From positions 124,001-188,000 of the forward strand of contig BORH01000007.1 in NCBI GenBank assembly GCA_018333075.1: a stretch of 64,000 nucleotides of DNA, given 5' to 3'. Below are positions 17,232-26,160 of this stretch, in pieces (the first letter of the stretch is position 1; each line of letters begins with the position of its first letter). Position numbers and translations under genes: made by a program. Source of the DNA: Heyndrickxia sporothermodurans. Lineage in GTDB: Bacteria > Bacillota > Bacilli > Bacillales > Bacillaceae_C. Below the pieces are notes generated by a model. It made no database searches. It was not told the origin of the DNA and saw only the letters and a program-made list of their open reading frames with translations.

Positions 17232-17699
17232 TCACCTAGATGAGAATTCGATTTCCTCTCCTGATAATATGAGTAAACTTTCTAATTCATCTCCATATGA
17301 ATCGAATCCATTTTCATTAAAAATGTGATTGAGTTCCGCTTCTTTTCCCGTTTTATCTTTTGGAAGCCAGCCAAAGCTTATCACTGGATGAGGAAACATA
17401 TTATCAAATTTCCGTTTCTCTAATTCTACTTTTTGCACAGCTTTCATTACGGAAACCCAATCTTTTGGTATTTTCATAAACCCGAAAGGCTTTTCTTGAA
17501 TGAGTATTTCTTTCATCATTTGTATTTTTGGATCATATTTCTCAATCCCATCCGTGACATGATAGCCTCTGTTCTTATTAAAATAAAACTGAATCGAGCT
17601 TACTTGATCATTAGGACGGATATTCCAAATAAAATGATAGGTGGAAGGATCCTTTTTATTTACTTTCCATGCAAAAATTGAAAATATGAAACTGATCAT
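17232..17699 (-). CDS. Hypothetical protein with N-terminal hydrophobic segment
   Basis: 155 aa from ATG 17699 (an upstream TTG at 17732 is possible). The start ISFIFSIFAWKV is hydrophobic. The rest is soluble, with KYDPKIQMMKEILIQEKPFG and a tail EIEFSSR. A GAGGTG precedes an ATG in another frame that gives only MIQLLLI, so the 5' end may itself carry a small frameshift. It lies 4 bp upstream of the broken membrane gene and is probably co-transcribed. No family recognised. Confidence 0.5.
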   Translation of the reverse strand: MISFIFSIFAWKVNKKDPSTYHFIWNIRPNDQVSSIQFYFNKNRGYHVTDGIEKYDPKIQMMKEILIQEKPFGFMKIPKDWVSVMKAVQKVELEKRKFDNMFPHPVISFGWLPKDKTGKEAELNHIFNENGFDSYGDELESLLILSGEEIEFSSR

Positions 17700-17847
17700 A
17701 TTAAAAGAAGTTGGATCATCCGAACACCTCAAAAAATCATTTATTATATGTACGATTGGGCTGTTCAGTTGTTTCGTTTTTCTAAAAACTATTAAAATTA
17801 TTCAAAATTAATGATATATTACAATAAAAGGAAAGGCGGGAAACTAA

Positions 17848-18162
17848 ATGAAGAAAATTGAATTTTTAAAAGACATGTATAATGATTCATACTATCCAAC
17901 ATTTTTAGTTGATAAATTAAAGCGTTTGCTTCAAGAAATTGTTCTATATTTAGAAGAAGCTGAGCGTACACTTGAGGAAGTACAGACGAAATTAGATGAA
18001 ATTATTTTAAAAACCAATGACCTTCAGGAAGAGTTCTGGGACAATAATAGCGAAATTGAAACAGTCGCACGAGATTCAATTGCAACTACAGTCGAAGAAA
18101 TACTAGACTACTTTGAAATTGAATTAGACCTGGAAGAAGCTCTTCGTGAAAGAGATTGGTAG
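17848..18162 (+). CDS. DUF5713 protein
   Basis: 104-aa acidic, helical protein matching the DUF5713 pattern: KKIEFLKDMYNDSYYPTFLV at the start, NDLQEEFWDNNSEIETVARD in the middle, and a final REEDW-like tail (ALRERDW). ATG follows GGAAAGGCGGGAAACTAA. Function unknown. The downstream intergenic region carries the ATCGGTCAC array. Confidence 0.8.
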   Translation: MKKIEFLKDMYNDSYYPTFLVDKLKRLLQEIVLYLEEAERTLEEVQTKLDEIILKTNDLQEEFWDNNSEIETVARDSIATTVEEILDYFEIELDLEEALRERDW

Positions 18163-18190
18163 GAACAAAGTAGAGATGAGTTTATCGTTT

Positions 18191-18303
18191 ATCGGTCACT
18201 TTTCCTAATTTATCAGTCACTATTTTAAATAAATCGGTCACACAGCGGAACTTATCGGTCACTAAATAATTTTATCGGTCATTCCGCGGAATATTTCGGT
18301 CAT
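18191..18303. repeat. 21-bp array, core ATCGGTCAC (six units)
   Basis: Cores start at 18191, 18212, 18233, 18254, 18274 and 18295, so spacings are 21, 21, 21, 20 and 21 bp. The core ATCGGTCA(C/T) is kept; one unit has ATCAGTCAC and the last TTCGGTCAT. The intervening 11-12 bp differ between units and are mostly AT-rich. The same core forms an array at 41052-41144. It lies between two rightward genes. Confidence 0.9.
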
Positions 18304-18342
18304 TCACCCAAAACTGATGTTGACAAAAAAGGAGGGGTCAGT

Positions 18343-18990
18343 TTGAAAAATTATATTTTTGATTTTGATGGAACTTTAGCAGATTCCAAGCAATGTGGTG
18401 TGATTGCTACACAAGAAGCATTTCGAAGCTTCGGTTTAGAAGTGCCTAGTGAACAGCAAATAGAGCATTATATGGGAATTCCAATTGAAGTATCATTTAA
18501 AGAAATGGCTAATGAAGAATTGACTGATTCATCATTCGAAGATCTGCTTCAGGTTTTCAGAAAGCGTTACAAAGCAGTAGAAAATGATACTTTAGTTGCT
18601 TTTCCGCATATTCGAGAAGTTCTGCAGCAGCTATTTCAGGAAGACAAACAGCTCTTTGTTGTATCTAGCAAGAAATCTGATGTTTTACTGCGAAATCTTC
18701 AAGCACTAGAAATTGATGCTTTTTTTAAAGATATTATTGGATCTGATAAGGTAACACACTATAAGCCCCATCCAGCAGGTATTCTAAAATTGATTGAGCT
18801 TTATCAATTAACGAAAACAGAAACAGTTATGATTGGTGACGCAACCTTTGATTTACAAATGGCAAAGGCTGCTCATGTTTTTTCCTGTGGCGTCACATGG
18901 GGAAGTCATGGGAAAGAAAAACTACTTTCCGAACAACCGACTTTTTTGATTGATGAGGTTGAGCAATTGTTGGAGCTGGGAAAGAAATAA
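18343..18990 (+). CDS. HAD-family hydrolase (phosphoglycolate phosphatase-like)
   Basis: 215-aa HAD phosphatase. Motif I is FDFDGTLADS (nucleophile Asp10 region from the TTG start), motif II is VVSSKK, the conserved Lys is in HYKPHP, and motif IV is MIGDATFDLQMA. A helical cap lies between motifs I and II. TTG 18343 is preceded by AAGGAGGGG. The substrate is probably a small phosphorylated metabolite. Confidence 0.88.
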   Translation: MKNYIFDFDGTLADSKQCGVIATQEAFRSFGLEVPSEQQIEHYMGIPIEVSFKEMANEELTDSSFEDLLQVFRKRYKAVENDTLVAFPHIREVLQQLFQEDKQLFVVSSKKSDVLLRNLQALEIDAFFKDIIGSDKVTHYKPHPAGILKLIELYQLTKTETVMIGDATFDLQMAKAAHVFSCGVTWGSHGKEKLLSEQPTFLIDEVEQLLELGKK

Positions 18991-19040
18991 AGAAATCGTT
19001 AGCTGTCTCAGATTGATAGATCTTTGACAGCTACTAGATC

Positions 19041-20447
19041 TTAAAACCAGGCATTACTTAAGCTTTGAATACCGCAGTCAATCTCTTCTTCACTTAATCC
19101 ACCGAAGCCAAGTAATAGTTGTGGATTTTTATTTTGTTTCTGATTTACCCAAAATTTAGAAGCTGAATACACTTTTACCCCAACGTTTTTAGCCGCTGCA
19201 ATTAAGCTCTCTTCAGTTTCTTCACGTTTTACCTCTATTATTATATGGAGACCCGAATCCTCTCCAACTACATTTACATTCTCACCCATATGCTGCTTGA
19301 TCGCTTTGCGTAGCACCTCATGTTTTTTCTCATATATTTTTCTCATTTTATGAATATGTTTTTGCCAGTGCCCTTGTTGCATAAACAAAAGCAATGTAAG
19401 CTGATGAATTTTGGAAACCGCTTGCTCATACATGTAAAAAAACCTTTTATATTTTTTTAGTAAAGCTTCTGGCAATACCATATAGCTTATGCGAATCGAT
19501 GGCAAAAGAGATTTTGAAAAAGTACCTAAATATACTACTCTATCAAATGAATCGATTCCTTTTAGAGCGGGTATAGGTTTTCCTTTGTATCTAAATTCAC
19601 TATCATAATCATCTTCAATAATAAATCCATTTACTTTTTCTGCCCATTGAAGCAATTTCATCCGCTTAGAAATAGGCATCGTATACCCTAATGGGAATTG
19701 GTGTGAAGGGGTCACATAGGCTAAACGACAATCACTTTGATAGAGTTGGGGTAAACAAAGTCCGTTTTTATTTACTTCAATAGGTTCAACTTGAAAACCA
19801 TAATGAGCAAATATTTCCCTCGCACCATCGTAGCCTGGATTCTCAACCGCAACCGATTGTCCATCCAGTCCGATCATTAAACAAAGTAAGCCAAGTAATT
19901 GCTGAATTCCCCCACCAATAATCATTTGTTCAGGTGAACAAGATACTCCCCTGGATTGATACAAATATTTTGCCAGCTCTATCCGAAGCTCGATTTCTCC
20001 CTGCCTCTCCCCATAAGAATAAATGTCTTTTCCATTACATACTTGATTCGTTAATCTCCGCCATAATGTAGTTGGAAAGCTATCTTGATCGATGCTTCCA
20101 TGGCGAAAATCATATGTATACTCCATTGCTGTTGGACCATATTCTCTGTATTCATCAAATGAAGTGTACTCTTTATGCTGAGATACTGGAAAATCATCAT
20201 CAAGCTCAGTGACAAATAAGCCACTTCTCGGTCTGCTCTCAATATATCCCTCTGCCATCATTTGTTGATAGGCTGTATCTACAGTATTTCTGCTAACCCT
20301 TAAGTAGCTTGATAATTTCCGAATGGAGGGCAATCGTGTTCCAGGAGGAATTCTTCCTGTTTCGATTTCTTTTTTTATATATTCATAAAGTTGGATGTAT
20401 AGAGGATCCTTGTGATTCTTATTTAAATTCGGGGTTATTTCAATCAT
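19041..20447 (-). CDS. MocR/PdxR-type GntR regulator with aminotransferase domain
   Basis: 468 aa. Residues about 10-75 are a GntR winged HTH (IETGRIPPGTRLPSIRKLSS, LRVSRNTVDTAYQQMMAEGY). The rest is a fold-type-I PLP aminotransferase domain with the PLP lysine in YLGTFSKSLLPSIRISY. MocR proteins sense PLP or amino compounds. The start at 20447 is chosen for GGGAGAGGAAA upstream. It is divergent from a LysE-type exporter, a common pairing that implies control of that exporter. Confidence 0.9.
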   Translation of the reverse strand: MIEITPNLNKNHKDPLYIQLYEYIKKEIETGRIPPGTRLPSIRKLSSYLRVSRNTVDTAYQQMMAEGYIESRPRSGLFVTELDDDFPVSQHKEYTSFDEYREYGPTAMEYTYDFRHGSIDQDSFPTTLWRRLTNQVCNGKDIYSYGERQGEIELRIELAKYLYQSRGVSCSPEQMIIGGGIQQLLGLLCLMIGLDGQSVAVENPGYDGAREIFAHYGFQVEPIEVNKNGLCLPQLYQSDCRLAYVTPSHQFPLGYTMPISKRMKLLQWAEKVNGFIIEDDYDSEFRYKGKPIPALKGIDSFDRVVYLGTFSKSLLPSIRISYMVLPEALLKKYKRFFYMYEQAVSKIHQLTLLLFMQQGHWQKHIHKMRKIYEKKHEVLRKAIKQHMGENVNVVGEDSGLHIIIEVKREETEESLIAAAKNVGVKVYSASKFWVNQKQNKNPQLLLGFGGLSEEEIDCGIQSLSNAWF

Positions 20448-20585
20448 ATCTATTTTCCTCTCCCTCAACTGACCCTAATTAGTATACGAAAACTGCATCT
20501 TTTAAAAGGGACAGATTGAACATATGATTTATTATATTAAAAATGATAGAAAGAGAAAACTTTCAATTAAGAGGGTGTTATATTT

Positions 20586-21215
20586 ATGATTGCTTCATTT
20601 TTTACATATGTTTTATTAGGCTTATCCATCGCTTTACCGGTTGGAACTGTCACCATTGAAATGACAAAACAAGGGCTTAAAAATGGATTTATGCATGGTT
20701 GGTTCGTTGGCTTAGGGGGGATGTCCGTTGATTTACTCCTGATTTTTCTCCTTTATTTTGGTTTTGCTTCCTTTCTATCTATGCCAATCATTCAAACAGT
20801 CATGTGGCTAGTCGGAAGTCTTTTCTTAATTTACATAGGAATTGATAGCATAAAAAACGCGGATTATGACATTCTTTTAGGAAATGAAAAAACAAGTAGA
20901 TCGATAAAGTCTTCCTATTTAAATGGGATATTTGTTGCAATTTCACCTGGAAATCTAGTATTTTGGATAGGCATATTTGGTACTGTATTAGCAAATTCCT
21001 TTGGTGGCTCGAAATCTAACTTCTTTGTGATAGCAATAGGAATACTGACAGGTATTTTAATTCATGATTTAGGATTAATGACGATTGTAGCCGGAGCTCG
21101 GAAGATGTTAAATAAAGCTTATATTAAATGGGTTTCAATAATAGCCGGATGTCTATTATTATGTTTCGCAGCTTACTTTGCCTATCAATTTTTCTTAGTA
21201 GTCTTTTCTCTCTAA
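20586..21215 (+). CDS. LysE-family amino-acid exporter
   Basis: 209-aa membrane protein with about six spans. The family start LGLSIALPVGTVTIEMTKQG and AISPGNLVFWIGIFG in the middle are typical of LysE/RhtB exporters. ATG follows AAGAGGGTG. It lies divergent from the MocR regulator, so it is likely induced by the compound that regulator senses. Confidence 0.85.
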   Translation: MIASFFTYVLLGLSIALPVGTVTIEMTKQGLKNGFMHGWFVGLGGMSVDLLLIFLLYFGFASFLSMPIIQTVMWLVGSLFLIYIGIDSIKNADYDILLGNEKTSRSIKSSYLNGIFVAISPGNLVFWIGIFGTVLANSFGGSKSNFFVIAIGILTGILIHDLGLMTIVAGARKMLNKAYIKWVSIIAGCLLLCFAAYFAYQFFLVVFSL

Positions 21216-21244
21216 TAAATCGTTTAGATAAAGGACAAATAATA

Positions 21245-21280
21245 AAAGTGTGCTTCGAAAAACTACTCAAAACACACTTT
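21245..21280. terminator. Bidirectional terminator between LysE and ABC permease genes
   Basis: Arms AAAGTGTG and CACACTTT flank a 20-nt loop between convergent genes. Confidence 0.6.
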
Positions 21281-21332
21281 CTAAAAAAGCAGTTAATAGT
21301 TATTAGTAAAAACAAAACGCTTGTGAAAAAAT

Positions 21333-22148
21333 CTATGTCCGACGCATATATGCACGTACCGTTATCGGTGCAAAAATCGCCACAATAACAACAGCTCCAA
21401 TAAGAGAGATCGAAAGGTCCCAGCCGATTGTTCCAGAGTTGGTGAGTTCTCTGACAGCAGTGACGAGGTGTGAGATTGGATTGATATTCACAAACCACTG
21501 AAGCCAATTTGGCATGGTTTCTGCTGGTACAAAAGCATTAGAAAGAAACGTGAGTGGAAACAGTACAAGCATTGAGATGCCCTGAACACTTGAAGCAGTC
21601 CGAGAAATGACGCCGAAGAAGGCAAAAATCCAGCTGATTGCCCAGGAACACACAATGACAAGAAGTCCCGCGATAGCGACATAGCCTATGCCTCCCTCTG
21701 GACGATATCCCATAATATAGCCCATAGTAAAAGTAAGCACCGTCGCTATTGTGTACCGGATTGTGTCCGCCAACAGCGCTCCTGCCAACGGAGCAATACG
21801 CGCGATAGGCAATGACTTGAATCGGTCGAACACTCCCTTATCCATATCCTCTCTCAATTGAACACCGGTGACTATTGAAGTGGTGATCACAGTTTGAACG
21901 AGGATACCAGGAATGATGACAGGTAAATAATTATGCACATTTCCAGAGATGGCTCCACCAAAAATATAGGTAAACATTAGTGTGAAAATGATAGGCTGAA
22001 ATGTAACGTCGAATAATTGCTCTGGTGTACGGCGAATTTTAAGCAGACCACGGTAAGCCATCGTTAACGAATTTCGTACCGATTTGCGAAAGCTCGTTTT
22101 GTTACGAAGTTGCTGTACGGCAACCTGTTGAACAGAAGTACTTTTCAT
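21333..22148 (-). CDS. ABC-2 type exporter permease (DrrB-like)
   Basis: 271 aa with about six spans. MAYRGLLKIRRTPEQLFDVT near the N terminus and the ABC-2 signature region (FAFFGVISRTASSVQGISML) are typical of daunorubicin-resistance permeases. Its ATG overlaps the ATPase stop by 4 bp, so the two are translationally coupled. G+C appears clearly higher than in neighbouring genes, as in its partner, which hints at acquisition from a different genome. Confidence 0.9.
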   Translation of the reverse strand: MKSTSVQQVAVQQLRNKTSFRKSVRNSLTMAYRGLLKIRRTPEQLFDVTFQPIIFTLMFTYIFGGAISGNVHNYLPVIIPGILVQTVITTSIVTGVQLREDMDKGVFDRFKSLPIARIAPLAGALLADTIRYTIATVLTFTMGYIMGYRPEGGIGYVAIAGLLVIVCSWAISWIFAFFGVISRTASSVQGISMLVLFPLTFLSNAFVPAETMPNWLQWFVNINPISHLVTAVRELTNSGTIGWDLSISLIGAVVIVAIFAPITVRAYMRRT

Positions 22149-23152
22149 ACTCTTACCTCCACTTTGTTAAATTCATTGGACTCCTTCGATGTGTCCTCCT
22201 TCACACCATGACCAGTGATCGTCAGAAAGACTTCGTCTAGAGTTGGCTTTTGTACACTTAACTCTACTAATTGAATTCCTTGCTCTCGGAGAGCGATAAG
22301 CAAATCAGTCACCTTGTCAGCATCTTCCATTGGGGCGGTAATCTTTCCGCCTTCTGGTGAAACGGTTGACTGCACCTTTAACACCTGTTCTATAGTGTGA
22401 CGAGCTTCCACCATATCCTGTGGATTTTGAATGCTCAGATGTAATGATGAGGTACCTACTGAAGCCTTTAATTCATTAACTGTCCCCTCTGCGACAACTC
22501 TGCCACGATCGATAACAGCAATCCGATCGGCTAACTCATCTGCCTCTTGAAGGTACTGTGTTGTTAATAGTACGGTAGAACCCGTATTTACAAGTCGACG
22601 AATAGTATCCCACATTTGATTTCGTGTACGCGGATCTAATCCGGTTGTCGGTTCATCCAAGAAGATTAACGGTGGTTGCGCAATAAGACTGGCAGCTAGA
22701 TCTAGCCTACGACGCATCCCTCCAGAGAAATTTTTCAAGGGACGCTTCGCAGCTTCCGTTAAACTAAATTCCTCCAATAATTCCGCGGCCTTACGCTTTG
22801 CCTCTGCCCGCCCCAGTCCAAGTAGTCGAGAAAAAATAACCAGATTCTCAGTAGCGCTAAGTGATTCATCAACCGATGCATACTGACCAGTCACACCAAT
22901 CAATTGACGTACAATCTGCGCCTCCTTCTCCACATCGTATCCAAATATTTTTGTCGACCCTGCGTCTGCTCTCAATAAAGTCGCAAGCATCCTTATCGTT
23001 GTTGTCTTGCCAGCCCCATTTGGACCAAGCACTCCATAGATTGTACCAGCACGAACATTTAAATCGACACCATCAACCGCACGATTGTCTCCAAACACTT
23101 TGACGAGCCCACGTGCTTCAACGGCCCACTCACTATTTTTAAACCGATTCAT
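22145..23152 (-). CDS. ABC exporter ATPase (DrrA-like, daunorubicin resistance family)
   Basis: 335 aa. Walker A is GVLGPNGAGKTTTIRML, the signature is LKNFSGGMRRRLDLA, Walker B is LIFLDEPTTGLDPRTRNQMW, and the switch region is TTQYLQEADELADRI. A DUF4162-like C-terminal domain ends LSVQKPTLDEVFLTITGHG. ATG follows AGAAGGAGGAG. With the permease it should export a hydrophobic drug-like compound. Base composition is richer in GC than its surroundings. Confidence 0.92.
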   Translation of the reverse strand: MNRFKNSEWAVEARGLVKVFGDNRAVDGVDLNVRAGTIYGVLGPNGAGKTTTIRMLATLLRADAGSTKIFGYDVEKEAQIVRQLIGVTGQYASVDESLSATENLVIFSRLLGLGRAEAKRKAAELLEEFSLTEAAKRPLKNFSGGMRRRLDLAASLIAQPPLIFLDEPTTGLDPRTRNQMWDTIRRLVNTGSTVLLTTQYLQEADELADRIAVIDRGRVVAEGTVNELKASVGTSSLHLSIQNPQDMVEARHTIEQVLKVQSTVSPEGGKITAPMEDADKVTDLLIALREQGIQLVELSVQKPTLDEVFLTITGHGVKEDTSKESNEFNKVEVRV

Positions 23153-23226
23153 CGAAACTCCTCCTTCTCCGTATTACTATAATTGGTATTTGCTACTAAT
23201 AAAATGAACTCTCGGCGGGAATCCTT

Positions 23227-23242
23227 TCCGTCTTAAGACGGA
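23227..23242. promoter_or_regulatory. Perfect 16-bp palindrome upstream of the ABC operon
   Basis: TCCGTCTTAAGACGGA is fully self-complementary and is followed on the plus strand by TTTTT. It lies about 75 bp upstream of the DrrA-like start. It could be an operator for the ABC genes or a small terminator. No regulator gene is adjacent. Confidence 0.45.
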
Positions 23243-23340
23243 TTTTTGTCATACCTACTTTGCAAAAGTACATTAACCTATATATATAAATCGTTCATGG
23301 AAAATGATAAAACAAATTTATGAACTGAATATGAACTTTT

Positions 23341-23890
23341 TCGGGCGTTGACTGCTTTTTTTGGGGCGTTCTCTACTCTTTCGGGCGTTACCTGCTTTTT
23401 CTCGGGCGTTCGCTCTCGTTTTTCGGGCGTTGCCTCCTTTTTTCGAGGCGTTCTCTACTCTTTCGGGCGTTACCTGCTTTTTCTCGGACGTTCACTCTCG
23501 TTTTTCGGGCGTTGCCTCCTTTTTTCGAGGCGTTCTCTACTCTTTCGGGCGTTACCTGCTTTTTCTCGGGCGTTCGTACTCGTTTTTCGGGCGTTGACTG
23601 TTTTTTTCGGGGCGTTCTCTCTACTTTCGGGCGTTGACTGCTTTTTTCAGGGCGTTCGCTCTCGTTTTTCGGGCGTTACCTCCTTTTTTCGAGGCGTTCT
23701 CTACTCTTTCGGGCGTTGACTGCTTTTTCTCGGGTGTTCGTACTCGTTTTTCGGGCGTTGGCTGCTTTTTTTCGGGCGTTCGCTCTCGTTTTTCGGGCGT
23801 TGCCCGCTTTTTTCGAGGCATTCTCTATAGTTTCGAGCGTTACCTGCTTTTTTCGGGAGCGTTCTCACTACTTTCCGGTGTTACCAGCTC
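23341..23890. repeat. 21-bp array, core TCGGGCGTT (about 26 units)
   Basis: Nearly the whole 550 bp consists of a (T)CGGGCGTT core plus 10-12 pyrimidine-rich bases. Most cores are 21 bp apart. Four unit types recur in order, ACCTGCTTTTTC, CGCTCTCGTTTT, GCCTCCTTTTTT and CTCTACTCTT; the last is shorter (19 bp), giving a higher-order period of about 82 bp. The open frames across it (heptapeptide-like on the minus strand) are by-products of the 21-bp period and have no ribosome binding site. Confidence 0.92.
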
Positions 23891-23991
23891 TGTTTCATAT
23901 ATAAATTTATCTTTATGAAAATAAAGAAAAAAAGAGATAAATCGCTAAGCAATTTATCCCTAATAATTTCTACAAGATACTTTATTCCCCA

Positions 23992-24456
23992 CTATTCTAA
24001 TGGTCTCTTAATAATATGTTTCCACTGCGGGGGCAATTTATATGTTTTTACTTGTTGAAATCCTACGAAAAAAATATGATTCTCCCCTGATCCTGATAGT
24101 GGTCCTTTTACTTTAAAGGTTATTCTTGCATCCACAACAGGGACAATTTTTCCTACAAAACCTGTGGCTTCAACGGTTACCATAAATTCAAAGTGGTCTA
24201 ATTCACCAATTCTTTCGATATTTATTATTCGAATCATGGAAGGTGAGGTATTTAACGCTTGAGTTAAAGAGGCTTTCATTTCATAGTAGCTATTGATGGC
24301 TTCATTAACATACGGACTGATAAATCTTGCTGTTACATCATGATATATTTCATTTTTTATTAGTTTGTTCTCAGCATTGGTTTGAGCTGAATATGCAATG
24401 GTCACTTCTTTTCTGACAAAAAAAAGAAGAATACAAAGTATCAATACTCTCTTCAT
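23992..24456 (-). CDS. Secreted DUF3888 protein
   Basis: 154 aa. A signal peptide is at residues 1-22 (RVLILCILLFF, then IAYSAQT). The body matches DUF3888: IYHDVTARFISPYVNEAINS, FEFMVTVEATGFVG, and NHIFFVGFQQVKTYKLPPQW at the end. The start at 24456 is preferred over 24477 because AAAGGGG lies 8 nt upstream. Likely extracellular; function unknown. Confidence 0.85.
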   Translation of the reverse strand: MKRVLILCILLFFVRKEVTIAYSAQTNAENKLIKNEIYHDVTARFISPYVNEAINSYYEMKASLTQALNTSPSMIRIINIERIGELDHFEFMVTVEATGFVGKIVPVVDARITFKVKGPLSGSGENHIFFVGFQQVKTYKLPPQWKHIIKRPLE

Positions 24457-24529
24457 AAAAAAACCCCTTTTTTTCAACTATAAATAGTTTGCGTAAAAAA
24501 GAGGAAAATGTTCACTAAAGTTCTAATTT

Positions 24530-24877
24530 TTAAAGATTGGACCAAACCTTTTTGGAATTTTCAAGACCATTGAAGCTTACAAGGCTTTTTTGAAACTGGG
24601 GAGGACAGCTTTTATTATATTCTCGAATTTTTTCATTTATTACTTCTACTTCCTTTTCTGTTTGACACGAATGGACTAAATTAGAAATTTCCTTTTGTAA
24701 TTTCAACCAGTGTGGTAAATATCCTGCATCCTTTGCTATCTTTTGAAACCGTTGAAATGTATCCATTTCTAGATATTCTTTAGGTAACGGTTTTCCTTTT
24801 CCTTTAAAATTAAAGTTATCCTTCTCGCCAGATTTCTCTAACATATCCCCTATTAAGTCATTGTATTTTTTCTCCAT
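24530..24877 (-). CDS. DUF1992 (DnaJ-homologue subfamily C28-like) protein
   Basis: 115 aa matching the DUF1992 pattern: GKGKPLPKEYLEMDTFQRFQ and GYLPHWLKLQKEISNLV. No J-domain HPD is present, as usual for bacterial members. ATG follows AGGAGGTTTAA. It is likely cytoplasmic. Function unknown. Confidence 0.85.
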   Translation of the reverse strand: MEKKYNDLIGDMLEKSGEKDNFNFKGKGKPLPKEYLEMDTFQRFQKIAKDAGYLPHWLKLQKEISNLVHSCQTEKEVEVINEKIREYNKSCPPQFQKSLVSFNGLENSKKVWSNL

Positions 24878-25110
24878 TTAAACCTCCTGTAAAAAATCAC
24901 TAATGGAATGATATGAACTCAAAAAAATTACTTTTCTAGCTATAACTGTTCTTCCTTTAATTTTAACAGAAAGTATCTATATTACAGAATATTCAATTAT
25001 GTTAATTCACAAATATTTCTTATTTTGGAACTTATTCGATATTATTAATGCAAACAAAAAAACTAATTATTCCTTTTTAGTTATATTACATTTGAAAAGA
25101 GCAAGGTAAA

Positions 25111-25421
25111 ATGGGCGTCAAAATAACAACAACTTTGAATGCACTTGCCGAGCCCAACCGACTACACATAGTTGAGCTTTTACGTGTTGGTCCACTCACT
25201 GTAGGGTAATACTTCATCAGCCACAAGCCTCAAAGCATCTGAAAGTACTGAGTGAATCTGGACTCGTTGAGGTGCAGGCAATTGCTAATCGACGAATCTA
25301 CAGTCTACGCCAGCAGCCGTTTCAAGATTTAGATAATTGGCTGCAATCTTTCCACAATGTCTGGACTAAAAAGTTTGATCGTTTGGATGGTTACTTGCAA
25401 GAACTGCAAAGTAAAGTCTGA
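25111..25421 (+). pseudogene. ArsR-family regulator gene with a small deletion
   Basis: ATG 25111 begins MGVKITTTLNALAEPNRLHI VELLRVGPLTVG, the start of an ArsR winged HTH, and then meets TAA at 25207. In another frame the protein resumes with LHQPQASKHLKVLSESGLVE and RRIYSLRQQPFQDLDNWLQ, ending at TGA 25421. About 10 bp (or one base) are missing at the helix-turn-helix junction. The intact gene would pair with the SRPBCC gene 41 bp downstream, a common ArsR-AHSA1 two-gene unit. Confidence 0.8.
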
Positions 25422-25462
25422 AAATGTACTACTAAATTAAAGTTTTGATAGGAGGAAAAGAA

Positions 25463-25975
25463 ATGTCTGAGAAAAAAATCATTTCAAATGTTGAAGGTCG
25501 AGATCTTATTATGGAACGTATTTTCAATGCTCCGCGAGATTTAGTGTTTAAAATGTTTTCAGAACCGGAACACCTAGTTCGTTGGTGGGGACCAGAGGGC
25601 TGGCAGACAGAAAATCGAGTATTTAATTTTAAACCAAATGGTGTATGGCATTATTGCATGCGATGTATAGATGTGAACCAAGGAGAATTTTATGGGCAAG
25701 AATCATGGGGAAAAGCAGTCTATCAAGAAATTATCGTACCAGAAAAGATTGTCTATACCGATGTATTTGCAGATGAAGAAGGCCATGCAGTTGATGGTAT
25801 GCCAGAGATAACAATGACAATGACTTTTATTGAACATGAAGCTAAAACAAAATTGATTACTCGTTCCCGATTTGCATCCGTTGAAGCTCTTCAGCAAGTT
25901 ATGAAAATGGGTATCATTCAAGGCTTTTCCTCTCAATTTATTCGACTTGACCTTCTTCTGGAAGAGATTCAATAG
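25463..25975 (+). CDS. SRPBCC/AHSA1-domain protein
   Basis: 170 aa of the START-like SRPBCC fold. MERIFNAPRDLVFKMFSEPE and HLVRWWGPEGWQTENRVFNF are typical openings of AHSA1-like proteins. C-terminal TMTFIEHEAKTKLITRSRF completes the beta sheet. ATG 25463 follows GGAGGAAAAGAA. It follows a broken ArsR gene that probably controlled it. Ligand unknown. Confidence 0.88.
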   Translation: MSEKKIISNVEGRDLIMERIFNAPRDLVFKMFSEPEHLVRWWGPEGWQTENRVFNFKPNGVWHYCMRCIDVNQGEFYGQESWGKAVYQEIIVPEKIVYTDVFADEEGHAVDGMPEITMTMTFIEHEAKTKLITRSRFASVEALQQVMKMGIIQGFSSQFIRLDLLLEEIQ

Positions 25976-26055
25976 AAGGATAAGATTTACCATCAAAACA
26001 ACTGATCAACAAGTACAGACCATTTTAACCGGTTTTTCAAATAGTAATAAACCAA

Positions 26056-26098
26056 AAAGGCTGATACATATTATCCAAACAATATGTACCAGCCCTTT
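26056..26098 (+). terminator. Terminator after the SRPBCC gene
   Basis: TACATATT/AATATGTA plus GGCTG/CAGCC form a 13-bp stem with one mismatch, followed by CTTTATATTTATTT. Confidence 0.65.
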
Positions 26099-26160
26099 AT
26101 ATTTATTTCATAGCTCTTTAATATGATTTCAATCGATTTCCAGCTTATACAAATTGGCAG

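Noticed and set aside
23341-23890. Several open frames across the TCGGGCGTT array, including a minus-strand frame with heptapeptide-like repeats rich in TPEK
   Set aside because: A 21-bp period keeps any frame open and yields seven-residue repeats. The 19-bp units break the frame, no ribosome binding site is present, and all frames are about equally open.
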